Assembly (NCBI GenBank): GCA_019115285.1
Contig: DXDU01000128.1
Coordinates: 1-45,663 of the forward strand
Length of the DNA: 45,663 bases
From: Candidatus Acutalibacter pullistercoris
GTDB taxonomy: Bacteria > Bacillota > Clostridia > Oscillospirales > Acutalibacteraceae
Direction of reading: 5' to 3'
Position 1 is the stretch's first letter. Each line of letters begins with the position of its first letter. The notes below the pieces were generated by a model that saw only the letters and a list, made by a program, of their open reading frames with translations, had not been told where the DNA came from and ran no database searches. This document shows, piece by piece, positions 6,295 to 13,232 of this stretch. The position numbers and the translations under genes were made by a program.

Positions 6295-7352
6295 GTGGCT
6301 TCTCCCAGGAGCACCGTGCCCAGCACAGGCAGCACTCCGTCCGTCCCGGCGATGTCCCGCATGTTGGCAGCGAAACTCAGCTTCTCCACCGCTGCCGCCT
6401 CCAGCAGCACCTGGGTCAGGTCTGTCAGGTACACCGGGTCCCCGATCTTCCGCTGGGCGAACCACGCCTCCAGGGCGGTTTCCATCACCTCCGCCGCCTG
6501 GGCGGCGTCCCCGCCGTTTTTCGGCTTGATGGTCCCGTACACGTTGACGGCGTAAGACACTGCGCTCTCCACCGAAACCGTCACCCCCAGCTCCCGCTGT
6601 GCCTGGATCAGGTCCTCCGCCTGCTGGAGCGCCGCCTCACTGGGAGCGGCCCCCTGGCCCCACAGGTACAGCCCCACCGTGCCGGGGCCGTCCTCCTGGG
6701 GCACCGCCTGGGCCAGGGTCACCCCCTCCACCGAGAGGGCCAGCTCCTCGTAAAAGCCGGCGGTGCCGCTGGCGGCCCGACGCGTCCAAGCCGCAAGGAT
6801 GCGCTCCCGGTAGCTGTCGTCCGGCTCCCGGTCCTCTCCCCCGGTAAAGGCCGCCTCGTTCACCACGTAGTCGATGCCGCTGACCGGGGTCACCAAGGTG
6901 TTGATGTACCCCGAGGCCGCGTTGCCCTGGGCGCCGCCCGCCACGGCCCTGGCGGGCACGTCCACCGTCAGCTCCCCGGCGGTGAGGGTCGCCTCCTCTG
7001 TGGTCTCGTACTCCACCGCCTCCTCCCCGCCGCTGGCCGCCACCGTCCCGGCGGGGATCACCAGGTTAAAATCCAGGGGCAGGTACCGGCTGAAGGTCAG
7101 CACCCCCGCCGCCTGTTTGGCCTCCCGGCGGGGCAGGCCCCGCTGGGCGCCGTGGAGGTCCAGCTCCTCCCCCCAGGCCGTCTGGGGGAAGGCCTGGCGG
7201 CCCAGCCACTCCAGCTCCCCTTCCAGCCGGAACAGCGCTCCCGCCAGCACCCGCAGCCGCAGCCCCAGGTCGGACACCGCCGTCACCTCCCGGCCCGTCT
7301 CCGCCCGGTAGGCCTCCTCCATCCTGGTCAAGATCCCTTGGTAGCTTTCCAT
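6291..7352 (-). CDS. Phage baseplate J family protein (XkdT-like)
   Basis: A 353-residue structural wedge protein of contractile tails (P2 gpJ, PBSX XkdT family). Marks are the N-terminal EEAYRAETGREV and SDLGLRLRVLAGAL segments, the PAGTVAASGGEE beta region (about 100-115) and DDSYRERILAAWTRRAASGTAGFYEELALS (about 175-205, in two parts), the hallmark J signature ending in a Y-x-x-x-A helix. The start ATG (7350-7352) follows GGGGAG at 9 nt. It overlaps the upstream wedge gene by 25 nt and the downstream gene by 4 nt, so translation is coupled. No frameshift. Confidence 0.92.
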   Translation of the reverse strand: MESYQGILTRMEEAYRAETGREVTAVSDLGLRLRVLAGALFRLEGELEWLGRQAFPQTAWGEELDLHGAQRGLPRREAKQAAGVLTFSRYLPLDFNLVIPAGTVAASGGEEAVEYETTEEATLTAGELTVDVPARAVAGGAQGNAASGYINTLVTPVSGIDYVVNEAAFTGGEDREPDDSYRERILAAWTRRAASGTAGFYEELALSVEGVTLAQAVPQEDGPGTVGLYLWGQGAAPSEAALQQAEDLIQAQRELGVTVSVESAVSYAVNVYGTIKPKNGGDAAQAAEVMETALEAWFAQRKIGDPVYLTDLTQVLLEAAAVEKLSFAANMRDIAGTDGVLPVLGTVLLGEAT

Positions 7353-7672
7353 ACCGTCACGCTCCCCTCTCCCAAAGGTGTTTGCAGGGTGAACACCACC
7401 CCGTCTTCCGTCTCCTGGGCGGAAACCGCCTGCACCCCCGGCAGGGACAGCAGCCCCTCGTTGGCCAGGGCCACCGCCCGCTCCAGGGCGTGCTCCTCCT
7501 CCCGGTCCCACAGGTAAAACCTGCTGCCCAGGGACCGGTCATAGGGCAGGCTCCCCTGCCTCATGGCGATGGCCATGGCCCCGTTCTGCAGCAGCTCTTC
7601 CAGGCCCTCCACCGTCTCCGGCAGGCCGGTGGGCCCCAGGGCCCAGTCCCCCTGCTCCCATTTCATGTCCAT
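7328..7672 (-). CDS. Phage baseplate wedge protein, XkdS/gpW (gp25)-like
   Basis: A 114-residue protein in the position of XkdS (DUF2634)/gpW, which links wedge to hub in contractile baseplates. It shows a central DRSLGSRFYLWDREEEHALERAVALANEGL helix region (about 45-74, split description) and an ETEDGVVFTLQT strand. The ATG at 7672 has SD GAGGAG at 6 nt. It sits 3 nt after the spike gene's stop and overlaps gene J. The assignment relies on gene order plus a fair motif resemblance. Confidence 0.75.
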   Translation of the reverse strand: MDMKWEQGDWALGPTGLPETVEGLEELLQNGAMAIAMRQGSLPYDRSLGSRFYLWDREEEHALERAVALANEGLLSLPGVQAVSAQETEDGVVFTLQTPLGEGSVTVWKATKGS

Positions 7673-7675
7673 GTG

Positions 7676-8005
7676 TCACTCCTCCTCTTTGGGCGGGAAC
7701 ACCTGCCCGTTGATGGTCACAGCGCCGTCCCGGCCCAGCAGGATCTCCGCGCCCCCCGCCGAGTACAGCCGGACCTCTCCCGGCTCCAGGGCGGTGTCCG
7801 GGGCGTTGGGCAGCCCGGCGCAGTAGCCGTCCAGCAACACCGCCTGCAAGCCCTGGGCGGCGGAGGAGGAAAACCCGTAGGGCAGCAGCTGCTGGGGGGA
7901 TCGGTACCGGCTCTCCCCCTGCACCGCGAAGCCGTTTTCCTGCTCTACCAGCCCCACCTGGACCTTGGCCCCCTGCCGGGGGAACAACCGCCTGGTCAGC
8001 CACAC
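7676..8005 (-). CDS. Baseplate spike/assembly protein, Mu gp45 (gpV)-like
   Basis: A 109-residue protein resembling the Mu gp45/P2 gpV spike that forms the membrane-piercing tip of contractile tails. Features are LLPYGFSSSAAQG (about 41-53), LEPGEVRLYSAGGAEILL (about 74-91) and RDGAVTING (about 93-101), all typical of the OB-fold and start of the beta-helix. It is short: the long apical beta-helix is missing. The GTG at 8003-8005 was chosen because it overlaps the hub gene's end; no ATG exists in the conserved part. Longer in-frame readings upstream are antisense-like noise inside the hub gene. Confidence 0.7.
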   Translation of the reverse strand: MWLTRRLFPRQGAKVQVGLVEQENGFAVQGESRYRSPQQLLPYGFSSSAAQGLQAVLLDGYCAGLPNAPDTALEPGEVRLYSAGGAEILLGRDGAVTINGQVFPPKEEE

Positions 8006-8892
8006 GGGCCATCCCCCCTCTCCAGCACCGCCTGGGTCCGGGCCCCTTGCCGGTCCCACAGCCACCGGGCCTCCCGCACCGGGCAGTTCGCAAACTTTCC
8101 CAGCCCGGGGACCTCCACCCAGGCCTTGGCCCCCCGCAGGGGCCAGAAGCTCCCGGGGCACTCCACGGTGAGCTGCCAGCTCTCCCGCAGCCCCTGGGCC
8201 AGGGTCTCCTTGGGGTCCTCCCCGCTTTGGGAGCTGCAATACCGCCTGCGCTGTACCGCCGCGCCCTCCCGGCGGTAGGGGGTGTCGTAAGTCCCCCGAA
8301 AGCTCTGCTGCCACACTTCGCTCAGCTCCTTACAGGGTTTGAAAGAAAGCTCCCCCCAGGAGGCCGTGCCCAAGTCCACGGAAAAAGAGGGCAGGCCGTC
8401 GCAGCGCAGGGCCCCAGCCTCGTCCACATAGGGGACCGTGCCCAGCCACCCCCGGCAGAAGTCCTCCACCGCCTCCCAGCAGCTCATACCCTTTTCCACG
8501 GTGAGCTGTCCCTGCTTCTGAGACCAGTCCCCCACCACCCGGGAAAGCCCCAGGCCTTGCAGAACCAGCCGCTCCAGCTTTTCCAGAGAGGGCCGGGAGA
8601 GGGTCTCCGGCGGGGCCTCGCTGTCCAGGAGCAGTGCCTCCCCGCTGCGGCACACCAGTTCCGTCTCCCGGCCCTGGGGCCCCACCCGCAGGTTCTGCTC
8701 GTCCACCAGCCCCCAAAACACCCGCCGGCCCGAAAGCTCCACCGTCACCCGCACAAGCTCCGGCCACGCCTCCCCGGGGAACACCGCCTCCAGCAGGTCC
8801 GCCGGGGCCTCCCGGTCGTAGGTGAGCTCCGCCTCCCTGGGTTCCCCCAAACAAAGTGCGTTGCCCTTTCGGTCTGTCGCCCACACCTTCAT
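7996..8892 (-). CDS. Phage baseplate hub protein, XkdQ/gpD-like
   Basis: A 298-residue protein of the XkdQ/YqbQ type (gpD, gp27 fold), the trimeric hub that connects tube to spike. It begins MKVWATDRKGN, has alternating beta segments (GLVDEQNLRVG, TELVCRSGEALLLDSE) and the SCWEAVEDFCRGWLGTVPYVDEAGAL stretch (about 135-160, described in parts) that is typical for hub proteins. The ATG (8890-8892) has SD AGGAGGTG at 8 nt and overlaps the LysM gene's stop (ATGA). Length is close to the family norm. Confidence 0.8.
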   Translation of the reverse strand: MKVWATDRKGNALCLGEPREAELTYDREAPADLLEAVFPGEAWPELVRVTVELSGRRVFWGLVDEQNLRVGPQGRETELVCRSGEALLLDSEAPPETLSRPSLEKLERLVLQGLGLSRVVGDWSQKQGQLTVEKGMSCWEAVEDFCRGWLGTVPYVDEAGALRCDGLPSFSVDLGTASWGELSFKPCKELSEVWQQSFRGTYDTPYRREGAAVQRRRYCSSQSGEDPKETLAQGLRESWQLTVECPGSFWPLRGAKAWVEVPGLGKFANCPVREARWLWDRQGARTQAVLERGDGPCG

Positions 8893-9404
8893 GGAATCCA
8901 CACCTCCTGTCCTTCCTCCAGCACCGCCACGTCCCGTATCTGGGGATTGGCCCGGGCCAGGTCCTCCACTGTCTTGCCGTAGCGCCAGGCGTAGTCCCAA
9001 AGGCTCTCCCCCGCCAGGGCCTGGTGCCAGCCCCGGCCCTCGTAGGGGGCGGCGGCCCGGTACTCTGTAAAGCTGAATTTGTACCGCACCGGCCCGGCCC
9101 CCGGATCCCCCAGCAGGTCCAAGCCGTCCAGCACCGCCAAAAAGGGAGGCAGCCCAGGCAGCTGCAAACAGCCTGGCCCTCCTTTTCGGAACTCCTCCTC
9201 CAAGGCGGACCACTGTTCCCAGCGGTCCTCCCCGGCGAAGTACCCCTCCCCTCGGATCTTCCTCTTGGCCTGTCCCAGGTCTTCCAGGCGGCTGCCCCGA
9301 TAGGGCAGGGCCGTTTCCTCCACCCGGCGCTCCAGGGTGACAGACAAGGTGCTGGGGTTGTGCTTCCAGGCAAACGCCCGAAAGCGCATGGTCATCAGAT
9401 TCAT
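8889..9404 (-). CDS. Phage tail/baseplate protein with C-terminal LysM domain (XkdP-like)
   Basis: A 171-residue protein in the XkdP position, between tape measure and hub in complete phages. The N-terminal two thirds (FAWKHNPSTLSVTLERRVEE, then GEGYFAGEDRWEQW and PGFLAVLDGLD-like strands) resemble the phage circularisation/gpU-type domain. The C-terminal about 48 residues (LAGESLWDYAWRYGKTVEDLARANP then LEEGQEVWIP) are a LysM fold. The start ATG (9402-9404) has SD AGGAGG at 6 nt. Its left neighbour should be a tape measure gene; only a 25-codon ORF lies there. Confidence 0.82.
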   Translation of the reverse strand: MNLMTMRFRAFAWKHNPSTLSVTLERRVEETALPYRGSRLEDLGQAKRKIRGEGYFAGEDRWEQWSALEEEFRKGGPGCLQLPGLPPFLAVLDGLDLLGDPGAGPVRYKFSFTEYRAAAPYEGRGWHQALAGESLWDYAWRYGKTVEDLARANPQIRDVAVLEEGQEVWIP

Positions 9405-9414
9405 CTCTCTCCTC

Positions 9415-9492
9415 CTAACGCCTGGCGGGGTACCGCCTGCTGTCCCGCTCCAGCTCCCGGGAGATCTCCCGGGCCCGCTCCTGTCCTTCCAC
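9415..9492 (-). CDS. Tiny ORF (25 aa) at the point where sheath/tube/tape measure genes are missing
   Basis: GTG start (9490-9492) with a good SD (GGAGG, 8 nt) and a TAG stop 11 nt before the next gene's ATG. The product is basic, acidic and helical (EGQERAREISRELERDSRRY..). It could be the fused remnant of a longer deleted gene, such as the C-terminus of a tape measure protein, or a real small protein. It is in the same frame as the preceding gene, just after that gene's stop. Confidence 0.35.
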   Translation of the reverse strand: MEGQERAREISRELERDSRRYPARR

Positions 9493-9495
9493 AGC

Positions 9496-10188
9496 TCATC
9501 CCTCCAGTCCGCTGCCGTCCTCCGCCGTCTCCCGGCGATAAGAGACAAACACGCCCCTATTCTCCCCGGGAGACAGCTCCTTCCACCGGCAGCCGGTGTA
9601 CGTCTCCGACCCCAGCACAGCGGTAAAGCTGGCCAGGTTCTCCCAGCCGGTCACGTCCACCCCCTCCAGGGTCACTTGGTACCGGGTCCGCTGCCCTGTC
9701 ACGGCGAAGGGCACATCCTCCCCCACCGCCCGCAGCTCTTCTCCCTCCTGGGTCATGGCGACGGTCCACCCCGCCGCCTGGCACTGCTTGCCCCCCAGGG
9801 TGATCTCCCCCTGGCTGACCCCTCCCACAAAGTCCAGACAGCAGGCGATGGTCCGCAGCCCCGTGTCCCTGTCCAGGGCCACGGCGCCCCGGCGCAGGCC
9901 GGAAAACCCGGCGGACAGCTCCCGGGCCGCCGCCTCCAGAGCCTCCAGGGCGGCCTCCCCGTCCTGGGGCTCCCCCGCCCTGGGGAGGAACAGGACAAAC
10001 TCCAGCGTCCCCTTCCACCGGGACCCCTCCAGCCGCTCTTCCTTCACCTGTCCCGTCACGGTGAGCTTCTCCACCCACCGCTTCCCCGGCTGGTTTCCCC
10101 AGGCCGGCAGCACCGCCCCCTGGGGCAGCTCCTCCTGCAGCTTCTCTGTCAGCTCCTCCAGCAGATCATTGGCCCGCACCGTTTTCAC
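9496..10188 (-). CDS. Phage tail-completion/minor tail protein, possibly a two-domain fusion
   Basis: A 230-residue protein. Residues about 1-130 (LLEELTEKLQEELPQGAVLP; later LEFVLFLPRAGEPQ and ALEALEAAARELSAGF) fit the small tail-completion/terminator proteins placed after the connectors in PBSX-like phages. Residues about 135-230 are a beta-rich region (GWTVAMTQEGEELRAVGEDVPF, then RYQVTLEGVDV and YTGCRWKELSPGENRGVFVSY, in parts) whose fold I do not recognise; it may be tube-like. The ATG overlaps the upstream gene. No frameshift. The family assignment is by position. Confidence 0.6.
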   Translation of the reverse strand: MKTVRANDLLEELTEKLQEELPQGAVLPAWGNQPGKRWVEKLTVTGQVKEERLEGSRWKGTLEFVLFLPRAGEPQDGEAALEALEAAARELSAGFSGLRRGAVALDRDTGLRTIACCLDFVGGVSQGEITLGGKQCQAAGWTVAMTQEGEELRAVGEDVPFAVTGQRTRYQVTLEGVDVTGWENLASFTAVLGSETYTGCRWKELSPGENRGVFVSYRRETAEDGSGLEG

Positions 10189-10507
10189 CTCCCTCCTCCC
10201 AGCGCTCCAGCAGCGCCCGCAGGCACAGCTGGCGTTGGTCCAGTGTCACAGCCTCCACCCGAAGCACCCGGTAGGTTTCCTCCCCCTGCCGCAGCAATTC
10301 CCCGCAGGCCAGCTCCTGGGCCCAGCCGGTGAACCAATACAGCGGCCGGGGCAGCCGACCCAGCTGGTGGAACAGTTCCTCCGTCAGGGCCTCCCCGCCG
10401 CCCCGGTCCGCCGCGATCAGCCCCCGGCCCTGGGTCTTCTCCCCCTGGGCCGTCTCCCGCTCCACCGGCAGAAAGTACCGGAACAGCCGTTTCGCCACGT
10501 CCTCCAT
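10166..10507 (-). CDS. Phage neck/head-closure protein (XkdI-like position)
   Basis: A 113-residue protein between the connector and tail-completion genes. It contains GEALTEELFHQLGRLPRPLYWFTGWAQELACGELLRQGEETYRVLRVEAV (about 37-86, described in parts), a pattern seen in head-closure or minor capsid proteins with a short beta barrel. It starts with ATG 4 nt after the connector stop and overlaps the next gene by 23 nt. Function is inferred from synteny only. Confidence 0.6.
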   Translation of the reverse strand: MEDVAKRLFRYFLPVERETAQGEKTQGRGLIAADRGGGEALTEELFHQLGRLPRPLYWFTGWAQELACGELLRQGEETYRVLRVEAVTLDQRQLCLRALLERWEEGGENGAGQ

Positions 10508-10510
10508 GGC

Positions 10511-10879
10511 TCACACTCCTTTGCAGTAAAACTCCTGGGAGAGCAGAGCCGGCCCGCACAGCCGCTGCTGCTCCTCCGCCAGGGCCCGGGCCTTCTGCTC
10601 CCGTCCCGCCCAGTCGATCTTCACCTCCCCGGCGGTGAGGGCCTCCGGGGCCAGGGCCCCGTCGGCCAGCGTCAGCTGGTAAAAGGCCTTGGCCGCCGCC
10701 AGGCTGATCAACGCCTCCTCCCACTGGTCCGCCCTGGGGCCCGCCGCCGTCTCCACCCACTGGGCGCACTGGTGGCACAGCGCCTCCCACAGCGCCTGCC
10801 GGGCCTCCCCCGCCTGCTGGGGGTTCTCCCCGCAGTAGGTCAAAAACCGCTCCAGCACCTGTTCCCGATCCAGCTTCAT
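10511..10879 (-). CDS. Phage head-tail connector protein (gp6/XkdH-like)
   Basis: A 122-residue, mostly alpha-helical protein directly after the capsid gene, the place of the gp6/gp15-type adaptor that forms a ring under the portal. Helices such as EQVLERFLTYCGE, RADQWEEALISLAAAKAFYQLTL and AGREQKARALAEEQQRLCG fit this fold. The SD GGAGCTGAGAGG precedes ATG. It follows the hairpin after the capsid gene, so it is expected to be expressed below capsid level. Confidence 0.65.
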   Translation of the reverse strand: MKLDREQVLERFLTYCGENPQQAGEARQALWEALCHQCAQWVETAAGPRADQWEEALISLAAAKAFYQLTLADGALAPEALTAGEVKIDWAGREQKARALAEEQQRLCGPALLSQEFYCKGV

Positions 10880-10910
10880 CCTCTCAGCTCCCTCCTTTTC
10901 CTGCCAGAAA

Positions 10911-10936
10911 AAAGGAAAGGCGGGGCATCCCCGCCT
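10911..10936 (-). terminator. Terminator/attenuator after the capsid gene
   Basis: An 8-bp stem (10929-10936 with 10918-10925, 3-nt loop) followed on the minus strand by TTCCTTTTTT. It sits between capsid and connector. A partial terminator here is a common phage device for making more capsid than neck protein. Confidence 0.7.
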
Positions 10937-10949
10937 CCCCCGTCCTTTC

Positions 10950-11954
10950 TCAGGCCTCGGTGTACGTCAGCCCCTGGGCCGCCCCTTGGTAGATCCGGGC
11001 AAAGCCGGTGACCACAGAGATGGAAGCCCGGTCCAGCTGCCGGTCCATCAGCCGGTCGTAGTCGGTCTGGATCTCCCCGGCCTGCACCATCTCCAGGGCG
11101 CAGTTCTTGTCAAAGGCCAGGATCTTCTTCTCCTCCATCCCCGGCACGTGGAGGAGCTTGGCGCCCAGAGGCGTCACCAGCCGGCCGGTGCCCTGGAAGT
11201 TCATCCCCGCCTGGGCGTCCTTAAACTCGCTGATCTGCAGCAGCTTCTCCATGGCGGCGGTGCCGGCCACCACGGTGTTCAGGGTAAAGGGCGCCAGCTT
11301 CCCCCACAGGCCGATAAAGTCCCCGTAGTTGGGGGTGCCGGTGGCGCAGGTCACCCCGGGCTTGCTGCCGTCCCCGTTGAGCAGGGCGTCCACCGCGTCC
11401 AGCATCTGAGAGGCCGCCATCGAGGCGCCGATCTGCCGCAGGGCCACGGTGAGCAGGTCCAGCTTCTGGAACCGCAGGGCCTCGTAGCTGGTCATCAGCG
11501 TGCGTCCCCGCTTGCGCAGCTTCACCAGGCCGTCGTTGACCCGGATGGTGGTGGCAGGCAGCTGGGCCCCCTGGGCCACTGCCTTCAGGGGAGCGGTCTC
11601 CTCCCCCTCCACGGTGATGGTCCTGTAGTCCAGCCCGTCGATCTTGGTCACCGTGGCCACCATGTCCTTCAGCTGGTCGGCGGCCTCCATACCCTGGCCC
11701 ACCGCCCGGGCCACGTACTCTGGGAACAGGGCCGCGCTGGAGGAGCTCTGGAAGAACTTCTCCACCGGGTCAGAGCCGGGCCCGCTCACCCGGATGCCGA
11801 ACCGCTTGAGCTGCCGCTGGTAGGCGTCCAGGCCCTCCAAGGGGGTGCCCCGGTACTGCTCCGAGCTGTCCAGCCCCTCCAGCACCTGGGTAAAACTCTT
11901 GCCGGGGACGCCGTACATCCCCTTTTCCAACGTGAGATTCTCAAAATAAGCCAT
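10950..11954 (-). CDS. Phage major capsid protein (XkdG-like, HK97 fold)
   Basis: A 334-residue major capsid protein. N-terminal MAYFENLTLEKGMY, then FFQSSSSAALFPEYVARAV (about 67-85), YRTITVEGEE and KLRKRGRTLMTSYEALRFQKLDLLTVAL (about 148-175, in parts), and a GGVVTPLG-like strand RLVTPLGAKLLHVPG near 262. These are typical of the Firmicute encapsulin/HK97-type capsids found in PBSX-like elements. The ATG at 11952-11954 was chosen for its SD GGAGGG at 7 nt; the longer upstream reading is rejected. The ORF is intact. Confidence 0.85.
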   Translation of the reverse strand: MAYFENLTLEKGMYGVPGKSFTQVLEGLDSSEQYRGTPLEGLDAYQRQLKRFGIRVSGPGSDPVEKFFQSSSSAALFPEYVARAVGQGMEAADQLKDMVATVTKIDGLDYRTITVEGEETAPLKAVAQGAQLPATTIRVNDGLVKLRKRGRTLMTSYEALRFQKLDLLTVALRQIGASMAASQMLDAVDALLNGDGSKPGVTCATGTPNYGDFIGLWGKLAPFTLNTVVAGTAAMEKLLQISEFKDAQAGMNFQGTGRLVTPLGAKLLHVPGMEEKKILAFDKNCALEMVQAGEIQTDYDRLMDRQLDRASISVVTGFARIYQGAAQGLTYTEA

Positions 11955-11974
11955 GCGCTTTCCCTCCTTTTTTC

Positions 11975-12319
11975 TCACAGGAACACACCGCAGCGCCCGG
12001 CGGCGGCGTCCACCCACACCACCAGGGCGTCACGGCCAGCCGCCGTCGCCTTCTCCAGCTCCCCGTCCGCGGAGGAAGCCACCGCCTGCCAGCCCACCGT
12101 CAGGGCGGTGTCGCAGGGGACTTCCACATACCCTGCCACCTGCACCGCGGCCAGGCCCTCCCCCAGGGAGGTCACCACCCCGGCGGGGATCTCCCCGTCT
12201 GCGGAACAGGGCCCCACCTGGCCGTTGGCGGTGAGTTTCACCAGGGCCCCGGCCTTCGTGCCGGCGGCTGCCTCAAAGCTGGCCACCACCGCGCCGATCT
12301 GCTCAAAACCTACCTTCAT
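11975..12319 (-). CDS. Phage head decoration / DUF2190-like protein
   Basis: A 114-residue protein, small-residue and beta-rich (GALVKLTANGQVGPC, GEIPAGVVTSLGEGLAAVQVAGYVEVPCD, DALVVWVDAA in parts), in the slot between protease/scaffold and capsid where decoration or capsid-stabilising proteins (DUF2190, gpD type) are found. The ATG follows an AGGAGGAG SD. Intact; assigned from composition and position. Confidence 0.65.
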   Translation of the reverse strand: MKVGFEQIGAVVASFEAAAGTKAGALVKLTANGQVGPCSADGEIPAGVVTSLGEGLAAVQVAGYVEVPCDTALTVGWQAVASSADGELEKATAAGRDALVVWVDAAAGRCGVFL

Positions 12320-12337
12320 TCTGTTCTCCTCCTTTTC

Positions 12338-13225
12338 TCAGATCCTGTATTCCCCGTTGCTGTCAGGGCGTTTCTCCCGGTCCTCCGGCGCCAGCTGGGG
12401 CTTTAAGGGCATGGCCTCCTGCACCATGGCCTGATAGCTCTTTCCCAGCTGGGACAGCTCCCCGAGAGACAGCCCCCGCATGGCGGACTTCATCACACTG
12501 GCGGGCAGGTCCGGCTGGGCCAGGGCAGCGCACCGCAGCACGTCCCGCTCCAGGCTCTCCCGGTAGGCTTCCCCCCACCGGGCCTTCTCCTCCAGCTCCC
12601 GCACCCGCCGCTCCAGGGCAGCTTCCCGCTCCCCCTGGAGAAAGCTCTTGGTCACCCCGGCCTCCCGCTGGGCGGGCACCGCCACAAAAGAGCACTCGTA
12701 GGCGTCGGTGGGCTCCAGCAGCACCAGGTGGCCCAAGCCCTCCGGGTACTCCTTGCCCTTCTCATGGCCGCAGCGCTCTTTGCCGCACAGGCCGCAGACC
12801 TTCCGCTTCACGCTGCAGCTGACGCTCACCTCCTTGAGGATCCCGCTCTCGATGAGCTCGATGACCTCCCCGTTCCCCTGGGTCTTGGGCAGGTAAGCCC
12901 TGGCGGTGAGCTGTACGTACTCCTCTCCCGCCCGGGTCTTCCTGCCGGGCTCCCGGCGCAGGGCGGTGCGGTAGATCCTGGCGGTCTGGTTCACGCTCTT
13001 CTGCTCGTGGTCGAAGATGCAGGTCTTCCCCAAGAACAGCTCTCCCAAAGTCTCTAAGGCCTCCACGGAGAACCGCTCAAAGTCCCGGTCGATCTCGTTG
13101 TCGCACAGCGCCAGGGAGAAGGCGTACACCTCCTGTGGTCCGTACTCCCGCCGGGTGTACCGGTTGATCTCCCTCATCTCCTCCTGGTCCGGGACGGCGC
13201 TTTTCAGCACAGTTCCCTCTTTCAT
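12338..13225 (-). CDS. Phage head maturation protease/scaffold (XkdF-like) with a Cys/His knuckle
   Basis: A 295-residue protein. The first about 190 residues look like an XkdF/prohead-protease domain: IDRDFERFSVEALETLGELF, CIFDHEQKSVNQTARIYR with a candidate catalytic His (about 72), ESGILKEVSVSCSV with candidate Ser, and PTDAYECSFVAVPAQREAGV with the typical end strand. An insertion C-x2-C-x4-CGH (about 143-152) could bind zinc. The remaining about 100 residues are a charged coiled-coil (REAALERRVRELEEKARWGE), fitting a scaffold portion removed in head maturation. It starts 7 nt after the portal stop. Confidence 0.75.
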   Translation of the reverse strand: MKEGTVLKSAVPDQEEMREINRYTRREYGPQEVYAFSLALCDNEIDRDFERFSVEALETLGELFLGKTCIFDHEQKSVNQTARIYRTALRREPGRKTRAGEEYVQLTARAYLPKTQGNGEVIELIESGILKEVSVSCSVKRKVCGLCGKERCGHEKGKEYPEGLGHLVLLEPTDAYECSFVAVPAQREAGVTKSFLQGEREAALERRVRELEEKARWGEAYRESLERDVLRCAALAQPDLPASVMKSAMRGLSLGELSQLGKSYQAMVQEAMPLKPQLAPEDREKRPDSNGEYRI

Positions 13226-13232
13226 CTGTCAC

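Noticed and set aside
10986-12434. 482-codon plus-strand open reading frame over the capsid gene
   Set aside because: Antisense shadow of capsid and decoration genes; the minus-strand products have clear phage motifs and SDs.
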